Shown here: positions 12,648 to 22,227 of the stretch, piece by piece
How the letters are laid out: the number at the start of each line of letters is the position of its first letter
Position numbering within the stretch: position 1 is the first letter of the stretch
Assembly (NCBI RefSeq): GCF_038095975.1
Contig: NZ_CP146003.1
Coordinates: 1-64,000, forward strand
Direction of reading: 5' to 3'
DNA length: 64,000 nucleotides
DNA from: Mesomycoplasma ovipneumoniae
Lineage (GTDB): Bacteria; Bacillota_I; Bacilli_A; Mycoplasmatales; Metamycoplasmataceae
Made by a program: the position numbers and the translations under genes
Notes under the pieces: generated by a model
Database searches by the model: none
The model's input: the letters and a program-made list of their open reading frames with translations, nothing else
Told to the model about the DNA's origin: nothing

Positions 12648-12951
12648 CCCATTCTCTTTTTTATCAATTATTTGGTATAGATGAAAATCGTGCTTTATTA
12701 TCATTTTGCAACCTCGCTTGAAAAATTTAAGTGGATTTCCACCTTTTTATTTCAAAATAATTTCAACATAAATAAACTTATGTTTAGTAATAGCTTGAAA
12801 AATTTAGGTGGATTTCCACCTTTTTATTTCAATGTATCCAATATATCTAATTTAAATTTGTGAAAATACTTAAAACATTATCTATTTATAAATACTTATC
12901 TATCACTTTTTGTTGTATAGTTATATTTTTTAATGCTATAATTAATATGAA
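12648..12951. repeat. Duplicated promoter block (copy of 23468-23770)
   Basis: About 303 bases are nearly identical to the 5' end and upstream region of the DUF4143 ATPase at 22228-23523. The block contains the first ~18 codons of that ATPase on the minus strand (12650-12704, then cut off), two hairpin motifs of the AGGTGGATTTCCACCT type, and an outward promoter on the plus strand. Here it drives the restriction-modification cluster instead of the subtilase array. Confidence 0.85.
12913..12942 (+). promoter_or_regulatory. Promoter of the restriction-modification cluster
   Basis: TTGTAT (12913-12918) and TATAAT (12937-12942) with an 18-base spacer, the best promoter in the region. An ATG follows five bases after the -10, so any protein from it would be leaderless. 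Confidence 0.6.
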
Positions 12952-13190
12952 AAAAAGATTTATTAGAAAAAGCAAATTTAACAACAAATTGCATAGCGAA
13001 TATGGGAAAGAATAAGTATATATCACTTAGAAATATCGAAAAGATATGTAAAGCACTTCAACGGGATATTGGAGAAGTTGTTTGTTATTGTAAACCAGGG
13101 GGATCTATTAATGAAGAGCGCGTATACAAGTATTGAACTTTTTGCAGGTGCAGGAGGATTGGCCTTAGGGTTAGAGCAGGCGGGATTTAA
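12947..13190 (+). pseudogene. XRE-family HTH regulator, 5'-truncated/frameshifted
   Basis: One frame reads KKDLLEKANLTTNCIANMGK and then NIEKICKALQRDIGEVV, the typical second half of a small Cro/C1 helix-turn-helix regulator of the kind placed before type II methyltransferases. The expected N-terminal ~15 residues are missing. ATG 12947 is out of frame by one because of a run of seven A; loss of a single A would give an in-frame MKKDLLEKAN start. The reading frame runs into the methyltransferase gene and overlaps its start. It probably once controlled the R-M pair; whether anything is made now is unclear. Confidence 0.6.
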
Positions 13191-14139
13191 GCACATTGGA
13201 TTAGTTGAATATGACAAATATGCTGCTAATACACTAAGAGCTAACAGACCAAAATGGAATGTTATTTGCGAAGATATAGAGATTGTGGCTAAGAAAGATT
13301 TAGAAAAGGAATTTAACATAAAAAAAGGAGAATTAGATTTATTATCTGGTGGAGCACCTTGCCAAAGTTTTAGTTATGCTGGTAAAAGATTAGGACTTGA
13401 TGATGTTAGGGGTACAATGTTTTATCACTATGCAGTTTTTTTAAATAAATTGCAACCTAAAATGTTGTTGTTTGAAAACGTAAAGGGACTTTTATCTCAC
13501 GATAATGGGAGAACATTCAACACAATTATCAATATTTTTGAGCAAGAGGGATATAAAATATTCTATGAGGTATTAAATGCTTGAGATTATGGTGTTGCTC
13601 AGAAAAGAGAACGATTAATTGTTGTTGGTATAAGAAATGATTTAGTTAATGATAAAGAATTTTTGTATCCTTCAAAATATAAATATAAACCAGTATTATC
13701 GGATATTTTACGGGATGTTCCAAGTAGTCTAGGGGCTAAGTATTCAAAAACAAAAGAAGATATTTTTTCATTAGTTCCTCCAGGTGGGTATTGAAGAGAT
13801 ATTCCTGAAGACATAGCTAAAGACTATATGAAGTCTTGTTGGTATATGGCTGGTGGAAGAACAGGAATACTAAGGAGATTGAGTCTAGATGAGCCGTCAC
13901 TGACAGTTTTAACTACACCTCAAATGAAACAAACCGATAGATGTCATCCAACAGAGACTAGACCACTTACTGTTAGAGAAAATGCTAGAATACAATCTTT
14001 TCCAGACGAATGGATATTTACAGGACCAATGGGTTCACAATACAAGCAAGTAGGAAATGCGGTTCCTTGTAATTTAGCCAAAGAAGTAGGTTTAAAAATA
14101 TTGGAGAAGTTAGAGGAAATTAGATATGGAAATTTATAA
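13111..14139 (+). CDS. DNA (cytosine-5) methyltransferase of Eco47II/Sau96I-type system
   Basis: 342 residues. It transfers methyl from S-adenosylmethionine to C5 of cytosine and protects the host from the adjacent nuclease. It shows the ordered C5-methyltransferase motifs: motif I FAGAGGLALG near residue 10, catalytic Pro-Cys in GAPCQSFSYAG (Cys84), ENVKG (motif VI), QKRERL (motif VIII), and the C-terminal QVGNAVP. Start ATG 13111 follows GGGGGA by 7 bases; an earlier in-frame ATG at 13069 is less likely. UGA codons occur within it, so it is adapted to this host. It overlaps the endonuclease gene by 14 bases. The target is probably GGNCC-like, inferred from the nuclease family. Confidence 0.9.
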
Positions 14140-14881
14140 GTTAGATTTTATTTCACAAGAAGATTTTGAAAAGCTTATAACTAATACTTTGAAGCAGTAT
14201 AATGAAACGCTTGAGAGTATAAATTTAAAAAAATTCAATAGTAATTTAATTGATCCAATAAAATTACTATTTGATAAAAATGTTTTTGATAAAAGTTTTG
14301 AAGACATAATAAAATTGGAAATTCACAAACAAAGAGATAGATCTAACAGTAATATAATTGGATATTTTCATCAAAATATGTTTAAGAATATAAAAAAATG
14401 TGAAGTTCCAGATGAGGGATGGGATGTGATTTTTACTGGCGATGATATAACATATTATGTTGAACTGAAAAATAAACATAATACAATGAATAGTTCATCA
14501 TCGGCAAAAACATTTATGAAGATGCAAAATCATTTATTGAATGCGAAAGATAGAGATAGAAGCATTTGTGCATTAGTAGAAGTTATTGCTAAAAAATCTC
14601 AAAATATTCCGTGGGTTATTACTCTTGATAAAGTGAAACAATCTTCTAATGAAAAATTAAGAAGAATATCAATCGATAAGTTTTATGAAATTGTTACTGG
14701 AGATAAAAATTCTTTTAAATTAATATGTGAGCAGCTACCAATAACAATTGAAAAAATCATTTCTAATAATAAATCACTCAAAGTTCAAAAAGACACAGTT
14801 TTTGAAGAGTTAAAAAATATAGATAATGATACACTTATAGCGCTATATAAACTAGCATTTAGTACTTATGAGGGGTTTTAG
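14126..14881 (+). CDS. Type II restriction endonuclease, Eco47II/Sau96I family
   Basis: 251 residues. It cleaves double-stranded DNA at unmethylated sites of the paired methyltransferase. The family signature is clear: NSNLIDPIKLLFD, IIGYFHQNMF and the PD-(D/E)XK-type core with Asp100 (GWDVIF), Glu113 and Lys115 (YYVELKNKHNT), followed by NSSSSAKTFMKMQN and EVIAKKSQNIPW. The length fits the family. It contains no internal UGA, unlike most neighbours, which may mean recent arrival. A terminator follows 17 bases later. Specificity GGNCC or a variant is inferred from the family. Confidence 0.88.
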   Translation: MEIYKLDFISQEDFEKLITNTLKQYNETLESINLKKFNSNLIDPIKLLFDKNVFDKSFEDIIKLEIHKQRDRSNSNIIGYFHQNMFKNIKKCEVPDEGWDVIFTGDDITYYVELKNKHNTMNSSSSAKTFMKMQNHLLNAKDRDRSICALVEVIAKKSQNIPWVITLDKVKQSSNEKLRRISIDKFYEIVTGDKNSFKLICEQLPITIEKIISNNKSLKVQKDTVFEELKNIDNDTLIALYKLAFSTYEGF

Positions 14882-14897
14882 TTGATAGAAATTTTAT

Positions 14898-14931
14898 GAC
14901 GACTAGAAATATAAATCTAGTCGTCTTTTTT
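14898..14931 (+). terminator. Rho-independent terminator after the R-M genes
   Basis: A perfect 10-base stem, GACGACTAGA / TCTAGTCGTC, around an 8-base loop, then six T. Confidence 0.92.
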
Positions 14932-15604
14932 CCTGAGTTTCCCAGTTTGATGAGATGATCTCAAAAAAGTCTCAGTTTTTAGGGGATTTTTTAATTTTTT
15001 GGCAAAAGTTAATTACAATTTTTTTACTGATTTACTAAAATATCAAAGTAAAAATCATCCTATTTCAAATATTTGGATCACTAGTAACGCCATCAAACTG
15101 TCAAACTCAGGAAAAATAACTATCAAAACAAAAACACTGAATTTTGAATCTAACTATCACGAAAGAAAAAATGCAACTACTATTTAAACTAAATGCAAAT
15201 AGAAAACTCGTTTTTATTTGCAGCGAGCCTAAAAAAACATATGAAGTTTTGAAAGAACAATAACCAAAGCCATAAATTTGTAGATTTCTAAACGGTTAAA
15301 TTTAAGGCATTCCATTATATTATTTAAAAATATAATGGATAATTCGCATTTTCTGATTTTATCATGCAAAAAACATAATCAATTCCCCCTTAATTCAATA
15401 TCAAATTTATTAATTATTCTTAAGTGATGGTTATTATAACATAATTTTTTCTTGAACCAAGCATTTTTTTTTTTTTTTGCAAAAGGTTAATTAGAAACTA
15501 ATAAAAATTAATGTTTTAGGGTCAAAAAACCCGTATTTACGGGTGTTTTTTTATATTTAGATTCACTAAAATGTGTTTTTTGCCATCAAACTGACAAACT
15601 CAGG
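14932..15604 (-). repeat. TIR-bounded element, copy 2 (673 bp, with an internal TIR)
   Basis: It starts with CCTGAGTTTCCCAGTTTGAT and ends with its near-complement at 15583-15604. A further inverted end lies inside at 15094-15113, so the left ~180 bases form a small element of their own. The minus strand carries T15 (15464-15478 as read on plus), the TTGGTT/TATAAT promoter, GGGGGA and a 5-codon ORF. A hairpin CCCGTATTTACGGG plus T-run near 15525-15550 could terminate transcripts leaving to the right. Confidence 0.82.
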
Positions 15605-15687
15605 ACTTAAAAATTCTTGAAAAAATTAGCGACTTGATTTTGTTTATTAAACTTGTGATTTGCTCTTGGCAAATTTATAAGGTTTTC

Positions 15688-15807
15688 TTATTTTTTTGCT
15701 AATAAGGTCAGATTTTGTTTGAGTAGCTTTTTTCTAAAAAACTTTTCATCTTCTGCTTTGATTTTTTCTATTAAATTATGTTTAGTTAAAAAAATATTTT
15801 TTATTAT
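15688..15807 (-). pseudogene. Possible C-terminal gene remnant
   Basis: The minus frame stays open for about 39 codons, ending KKLLKQNLTLLAKK and a TAA, with no start codon or ribosome-binding site. It abuts the second repeat family. It looks like the tail of a lost gene; identity unknown. Confidence 0.25.
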
Positions 15808-15891
15808 GAACACTCCCGTAAAAAAAATTAACAAAAGTACAGCACTCAAAATCTTGACAAAAAATTAGTTGCCTGATTTTTTTCTACTAAT
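15808..15891 (+). repeat. Repeat family 2, copy a
   Basis: About 84 bases running from GAACACTCCCGTA to TTTTTTTCTACTAATT. The ends are weakly inverted (GTAGAAAAA / TTTTTCTAC). Other copies are at 23799, 27710 and 31726 (same orientation) and 33577 (inverted). Confidence 0.7.
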
Positions 15892-15960
15892 TTACAATTT
15901 TAATGTATTTAAATTTGTCTTCAATTGTGAATTTTTATTGTTTCATTTTTACACACCTTT
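15891..15960 (+). repeat. 70-bp direct repeat, left copy (flanks element at 15961)
   Basis: TTTACAATTTTAATG through ACACACCTTT, essentially identical to 16355-16424. The two copies directly abut the ends of the intervening TIR element. Confidence 0.88.
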
Positions 15961-16354
15961 CCTGAGTTTCCCAGTTTGATAAGGTAATTTCAAAAAAGCA
16001 TCTGGTTTTAGGCAATTTTTTAAGTTTTTTGGTAAAAGTTAATTACAATTTTATTAGTAATTTATTAAGATATCAAAATATTCATTGTTTCCAAATAACT
16101 TGTTTCAAATTTCACGTTTGAAATTTCCTTAAAATATTTAGGTTTTTTGCCAAACAATTTGTTTACTTCAATAAAACCATCTTTATTTTGTTTTTTCATA
16201 ATCTATAATTATACCATAAAATTACTTAAAATGCTAGTAAATGCTAGTAATAAAAATTAAGATTTTAAAATCAAAAAACACTTATTTACGGGTGTTTTTT
16301 CATATTTATATTCACTAAAAAGTGAATTTTTGCCTTAAAACTGGGAAACTCGGG
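15961..16354 (-). repeat. TIR-bounded element, variant with different interior (394 bp)
   Basis: The left end is exactly CCTGAGTTTCCCAGTTTGAT and the right end CTGGGAAACTCGGG. The first ~100 and last ~95 bases match other copies, but the homopolymer-promoter core is replaced by a 44-codon minus-strand ORF with its own -10. It is flanked by 70-bp direct repeats. Confidence 0.8.
16065..16199 (-). CDS. 44-residue ORF inside a TIR element
   Basis: ATG at 16199 reads MKKQNKDGFIEVNKLFGKKP and ends in ETMNILIS. TATAAT lies only 8 bases before the ATG, so any transcript would be leaderless. Charged, no membrane segment. It may be the N-terminal stub of a captured gene rather than a whole protein; no family recognised. 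Confidence 0.35.
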   Translation of the reverse strand: MKKQNKDGFIEVNKLFGKKPKYFKEISNVKFETSYLETMNILIS

Positions 16355-16424
16355 TTTACAATTTTAATGTATTTAAATTTGTCTTCAATTGTGAATTTTT
16401 ATTGTTTCATTTTTACACACCTTT
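16355..16424 (+). repeat. 70-bp direct repeat, right copy
   Basis: Matches 15891-15960. Together they look like a very long target-site duplication, or the two arms of a recombination product around the element. Confidence 0.88.
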
Positions 16425-16492
16425 TTTCGAATACGTCTGAAATTGGTGCGCTAACTTATGCAGATTGAACTGCTTTTTTATATTAAATAGTT

Positions 16493-16523
16493 TAAAAAAG
16501 TATATAAATTTATACACTTTTTT
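16493..16523 (-). terminator. Terminator of the DUF31 protease gene
   Basis: AAAAAAGTGTATAAATTTATATACTTTTTT on the minus strand forms a near-perfect hairpin rich in terminal A/T, 12 bases after the stop codon. It would work in either direction. Confidence 0.65.
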
Positions 16524-16534
16524 GACATTTTGAT

Positions 16535-19500
16535 TTATTTTGTGTTTGTTTTAAATGGGTTAAAAAATCATGGCGAATTTGCACTGGCGGGTGCAAGTAG
16601 ATGCCATCTTAAAATTTGAGCAGCAAATGATTTAGTATTTTTTAAATCCAATGGATGTTCACCATTGAAGTTCACACCAAAATAGTTAAAACCGCGAGTT
16701 GCATAATTTCAACCTTGCAAACTGTTGCGAGGTGTTCCGGAGTTAATTAATGAAATGTAATTGTTATCAGTGCTTAAAATTCCAGTTCCTGAATTTCCGG
16801 CATCAAAATATGTAGGCACATAGCCATTTTGATGTCTTAACATTACATTATAATTGCTTAGACCTGGTCGGTGAATAACATATGCAGATTGTTTTCCATA
16901 AGGGAAACCAACAATTGAAAAGTCATAAATTAATGACTGGTGGTTTATATTATAATCCATACCATTGAAATTAAATTTCATATTTTCAAGCGCTAGTCAT
17001 GATTTTAATCAGTTGGCATACTCATATTTTCCTTGTGCAAGTGCTTCATCATAAAGCGGCTTAACATCGACCACAAAAATAGTAGCATCAATATTGTGGC
17101 CTTTATGTTCCTTTCCATCCCGACTTTGTTGATCTGATCCAGATCAAATTTGAGAAAGTAGAAATCCAGAATTTGGGTCTTCTTCTTTGTCGCTAGGTTT
17201 TGATGAAGAATTTGGACCTTTTAATAGACCACCTCAGTAACTAAATCCAGCATTAACATTATTTCCAAAATTAAGTGAAGGTTTTACAATGTAACTATAT
17301 CTTCGATAAGTCTTTGGTAAGCCAGTTGTTGAGTTATTTAGCTGGTCAAAATTTTTGACATTTTCAACGTGATTATTAGTTATAAAGTAGAATTTTCAGT
17401 CATTTTCATCATTATTTACTTTTCCAATCATCGTTGCAGAACCAAAACTAAAAGCAAGTGCACGTTGGAAATTATTTTCAAATTGAGGATTTGATTTGAT
17501 AGTGGAATAATTTATATAATCATTGTTTTGTAAATAACCATTATGAATTTCATAGGGAACGTTTTGGTTTGGAAAATAAACATTTTTTCGAACATTAGGA
17601 TCGGTATAAAAAGGAATTGGTGCATTTTCTTGAGTGTATGAAATCTGTTTATAATCGAATAAATTAGTTTGATTTGTGTACTCTTCATGTTGCTCAGAAT
17701 TCTCATAAATAACATTTACACCAGCACCTCTATTTCATAGAATAAAGGCTTGGTTTTCTTTGAATTTTTCATTTTCATTATTGAATGGATTATAGTTTTG
17801 AGTGGTATTTACATAATTAATTGGATTTCCTACCATAATACTGTATTTCTCATCTTTTAAATTTAGTATAAAGTGTAATCCATCAGATTGTTTTGTTACA
17901 TGTAACAACAATGTTAGTTCAGGAATAGATTGTCCTCTTCCACTACTAGTGTTATTATGTCTTTTAGGTAATTTAAGTTCAAGGGTTTGTTTATTTTGTT
18001 CTTTTAGTAGTAAATAATCAACAGAAAATGAAGGAAATTTATAATAAACTACTTTATCATTAACAAATGCAAATTCACTTCCAGAAGTTCCTGGACTAGT
18101 AAATCTTGTATAACGAAAATCATCTTGAACTAAAATATTTCCATAAATTGTTAAGTCTAATTTTGCATTTTTAGCATTTTTTAACATTTTTTCAAGATAT
18201 TTTTCTTTTAAAACTCAGGATGCACCTTTTCCATTTTGTGATCAAATTGCATCCTTGGCACTAAATTCAATTTGTCGATTTCGAATAGTTGTACCTTTAT
18301 CAATTATTAAGGTATGTAAACCAGAATGTGTTCAAGTAAATTTAGCATCTTTTATATCTTCGAGTGAAGTGGAATTTGAACCAGCAACTTTGTATCAATT
18401 ATTACCAACAACTATTTTTTTCTTGCTAGGATAAGTATATTTAAAATTAATATAAGTGTTTTCATTGTGTGTTACTATTTTATGAATTGAAATGTCATTA
18501 GTATTAATTGAATAGTGATTTAGTGTAAGAGTTGCTTGATTTCAGGTCAATTTTTGATTCTCATATTTAAAATCTTGCAAACTTACCTTGTTCATTAGTA
18601 ATTCAGGATATATATTATTTTGAAAATCATTTGACAAATTCACAAGTTTGATATCTTTGGAATTTGAATAAAATTTGTTAGGATCACTTTTATTAACAAA
18701 GCCAACTTTAAATTTTAGTTCACCAGTATTTTCTGATTTTACATCATAGTAAACAACAAAATACTGATTAATGATATTGGCGATATTATCTTGATTAGTT
18801 GTTACATCATCAGGAATTATCTTATTATTGTTAACTTCAAAAACATTTGCTGAATCATCAATTTTGGCCTGAATATTAAGTTTATCGTAAGCATCTCCCT
18901 CAGTAGCAGCTCCTAAATTATTTAATGTACTTTCAAATTTTAATGAGTCAGTTTCAATTTTTACATCATGATTATTTTTTAGTTGCAGTAAATATTGCAA
19001 AACGGTGCCCGCGTCTTTGTTTGGAAATTGTGCAACTAATTCTTGAGGATTTAAAATACTAAAAGCTGTTTCTGTTTTGCCAACCTTAGCACCAGGAGTT
19101 TTTCTTAAAGCAAAATTAGAGGCGTTAATTTTATCAATTAAGTGTTTATGAGCTTCATCAAAGTTAGGACTTATTCAATTAGAAGGTAATTCAATATCAC
19201 TAGTACGAAGTGGTCGAAAATATCACATATTTTTAGCATATTTAGTTTTATAATCACTTTCAGTTATCTTTAAATCTCAATCTTGAAAATTAAGTTCTTG
19301 ATTGTCCTTTTTGATTCCAAAAATTAGTTTGACTGTTCCACCACGATTGGAATTAAAAATATTTGAATGATCAAGTACTTCTTTAACAAAAAGTGAATAT
19401 TTACCTATTTTTGGTCATTTATAAATATTATTTAACTCCTTTTCTGCCAATATTGAAGGAATTCCATGATGATCAACACCTTGTTTGATAGGTTGTAAAT

Positions 19501-20968
19501 CCTTCAAAATTTGTTCACTACCACTTAAATTATCTTTATTTCATTGTACATTTGTAAGATAACTAGAAATTAAAAGTTGCAAGTCCGCTTTATCTCTTTC
19601 AAGTTTGGTCATACTAGTAGATCGAAGAGTTATTTTATCTTTAGTTTGGAGTGTAATTTGCTTTACTATTTTTCCTAGTGCTAAGAAGTTAACTTTTGCA
19701 CTAAAGTGTTCATTTTCATAGCTAATTTGAGCCAAATCATGTTGAAAAATGTGATCAACTTTATTACCTTTAGATCTAAAATTTTGCTTAATAATATCTT
19801 GAAGTTGACCAACGTGTTCTTTGTTAATTTGTTGAAGAGCAATTTTATCAAAATCATATAAGTCATCTAAATATTGAAACTTTGTATCTAAAGCTGATAT
19901 CTTACTTTCGATATCATAAGTATAGGTATTATCTTTTTTAAAATCAAGTAATTTTGAAATTCTTGTTCTATGTCCTTGCGCATTAGTTACCTGATAAGTA
20001 ATTTCAATTTTATTATTGTTGGAATTATCCAATTTTGTATCTTTAATTTCAAAAGAATAACCTTCTTTTCCAATTTTAGTCAATAATTTTGTAGTTTCAA
20101 CATCAAAAGCTACTGGATTTAATTTGTCTTCAAGTCTATAAAGTTTAATTTTTGCTTCATCAAATGAAGGATTTACTTGTTCTAAATAAGTGTTAATTTG
20201 ACTAATTTGTTCATCTGTTGCTGTTCCATTTAGAGCTTTTTGTGCATCAATTAATTCTTTTTGTACTGCATTAATTTGTAATTCCAAATCACTAATATTA
20301 CTTGAAAAAGCTAGTTCTTGATTATGAAAAAATGACTGCGCTTTTAAAAGAGTAATATCTAATAATTTATCAGCATTGTTAGTAGTAGAAGTGTATTTTG
20401 GTGTTGATTTTATAGCTTCTGCTGACTTAATAGTATCACTTAATTTTGTTGATAAATTAGAAAGTTCACTAACTTTTTCTTCTATTTTTTTAAGATCTTG
20501 AGTACTTGTTTGTTCATTAATTTGTTGTGCAAAATGCAATTTTAAACTAGAAGCTAGTGTAGTAAATGTGTTAATTTTTTTAATACTTTTTTGCTGTTCT
20601 TGAAACAAAGTTGGTTGAATATTTTCAGGAGTTGTCGGTGTTTCCTGAGTTGTATTATCTGATGAGGTAGGATCAGGAGTTTTAACTTGATTTTCTGGTT
20701 TGGATTTAATTTCTTTGTTATCGTTTTCTAAGGTCGGATTATTTTCTTCACTTTTTTTATCTTCAACTTGATTATTTTGCTCTTCTTTTTTGTCTGAAGA
20801 TAAATTATTTTGGTTATCTAAATTTGGTTTCTTAGGCAGTGGTTTTGCATTTTCGTTTTGTTTAGCTGGTGTTTTAATTTCAGGGGTAGTTCCACAAGCA
20901 ATTGTAAGACCAAAAACTGTTACAAAAGAAGATAAAAGTAAGATAGATTTAGTAATTTTAGATTTCAT
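16535..20968 (-). CDS. Large DUF31-family surface lipoprotein protease
   Basis: 1477 residues through many UGA codons. Start ATG 20968 has AAAGAG six bases upstream; the signal peptide ends in the lipobox ITAC-like IAC with Cys25. A low-complexity Pro/Asn/Glu/Lys spacer (about 28-130) is followed by helical repeats resembling lipoprotein-17/variable-surface modules. The C-terminal ~330 residues are a trypsin-like DUF31 peptidase: His1200 in FITNNHVEN, Asp1294 in HNIDATIF, Ser1393 in GNSGTGIL, a complete triad. This is the fold of the immunoglobulin protease MIP, but the protein is almost twice as long and has no MIB gene next to it. It probably acts on the cell surface; substrate unknown. Confidence 0.88.
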
Positions 20969-21002
20969 AATTAACTCTTTTATTGAATTCAATATTTTTT
21001 TT

Positions 21003-21031
21003 ATTATATAACACATTTTACTTTTTTGTAA
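21003..21031 (-). promoter_or_regulatory. Promoter of the DUF31 lipoprotein gene
   Basis: On the minus strand, TTACAA (21026-21031) and TATAAT (21003-21008) with a 17-base spacer, giving a leader of about 30 bases. Confidence 0.65.
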
Positions 21032-21178
21032 AAAGGTGAAAAATAAACTTTAGGTTTTTTGGTAATAAAACTAAAATTGTTCATGGTTTTGCAACACAGT
21101 TTAGGTTTTTCTAAATATTTAAAATAAGATCTTCTTTATAATAATTCGGAAATAAAAAATGCAACCATAACTAAACTA

Positions 21179-21219
21179 GAACAAAAAAGCCAACACCTTA
21201 GCGTTAACTTTCTTTGTCC
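21179..21219. repeat. 41-bp palindromic unit, second copy
   Basis: GAACAAAAAAGCCAACACC through CTTTCTTTGTCC, the same unit as 12340-12380 but with the central palindrome in the other orientation. It overlaps the 3' end of the KilA-N fragment and supplies its stop codon. Confidence 0.55.
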
Positions 21220-21455
21220 AGGTTTACCCCATTTGTATTTTCAATCCATCTTTGTGGCGATAATGTAAAGGGATTGCTACCTTTTTTCTTTCTAAACGTG
21301 TCGAATTCGACACGTTTAAAATTAGTGTTGTTGATAGTCTCCCATAGACCAAGGAATTCAATTGTATCTCTTAGCCTTAGTCAGTTTTTAACAACATCTT
21401 TAGGTTCATGAATATTTTTATGCCACGCAATATCTGTTAGACTTATATAATCATT
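21204..21455 (-). pseudogene. KilA-N domain fragment
   Basis: 84 codons with no start: NDYISLTDIAWHKN, PKDVVKNWLRLRDTIEFLGL, WETINNTNFKRVEFDTF, KGSNPFTLSPQRWIENTNG. This is the first two thirds of a KilA-N domain, cut upstream where a 51-bp direct repeat and a TIR element begin and downstream by the 41-bp palindrome. A GTGTCGAATTCGACAC palindrome falls in the codons for RVEFDT, as in the copy near 12.4 kb. KilA-N proteins are typical phage/prophage DNA-binding regulators; this one is dead. Confidence 0.8.
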
Positions 21456-21496
21456 TTATTATAGTTAAGTTATTAATTTATGCATGTATAATTAGA
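21446..21496 (+). repeat. 51-bp direct repeat, left copy (flanks element at 21497)
   Basis: TATAATCATTTTATTATAG through GTATAATTAGA, identical as read to 22071-22121, directly bordering the TIR element. Confidence 0.9.
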
Positions 21497-22070
21497 CCTG
21501 AGTTTCACAGTTTGATGACAAAAATTCACTTTTTAGTGAATATAATATGAAAAATAATGGTAAATCCGCGTTTTTTGGTATAAAATCTTAATTTTTATTA
21601 TTTTGAAATTAATCTTTTGCAAAAAAAAAAAAAAAAATGTTTGGTCTAAGAAAAAATTATGTTATAATAAGTCTCACTAAGAATGAATTAATAAATTTTG
21701 ATATTGAATTAAGGGGGAATTAATTATGTTTTTTGGCTAAAAAATCAAATATTGCGAATTATCCATTATATTTTTAAATATGATGGAATGCCTTAAATTT
21801 AACCGTTTAGAAATCTTCAAATTTATGGCTTTTGATTATGGCTCTTTCAAAACTTCACATATTTTTTTAGGCTCAATGTAAATAAAAATGAGTTTTCTTT
21901 TTGCATTGAGTTTAAATAGTAGTTGTATTTTATGATTTTTGTTATTTTATCCATAAATTGATTTTTACCAGTATTTTAAAATAGGTAATTAACTTTTGCC
22001 AAAAAAGTTAAAAAAGCCCTAAAACCAGACACTTTTTTAAGATTATCTCACCAAACTGGGAAACTCGCGA
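21497..22070 (+). repeat. TIR-bounded element, copy 3 (574 bp)
   Basis: In this copy the internal promoter reads on the plus strand: A17 at 21621-21637, TTGGTC at 21641-21646, TATAAT at 21663-21668, then AAGGGGGAATTAATTATG and the ORF ATG TTT TTT GGC TAA. A hairpin follows around TCCATTATA / ATATGATGGA (about 21762-21788). The ends are CCTGAGTTTCACAGTTTGAT and CCAAACTGGGAAACTCG. Confidence 0.85.
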
Positions 22071-22121
22071 TATAATCATTTTATTATAGTTAAGTTATTA
22101 ATTTATGCATGTATAATTAGA
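22071..22121 (+). repeat. 51-bp direct repeat, right copy
   Basis: Identical as read to 21446-21496. The 107 bases between it and the ATPase stop codon show nothing recognisable. Confidence 0.9.
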
Positions 22122-22227
22122 AAATTAAAGTTTATATTTAGTAAATTAAAAATCAAAATACCACTAAGTATCAAAGCATCTTGATTGCCTTAAGAAATTT
22201 ATTAAATAATAAGTTGCTATTTAAAAA

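Noticed and set aside
12681..12863. 60-codon plus-strand ORF
   Set aside because: It lies wholly in the duplicated promoter block, and the corresponding frame is not conserved in the copy at 23.5 kb.
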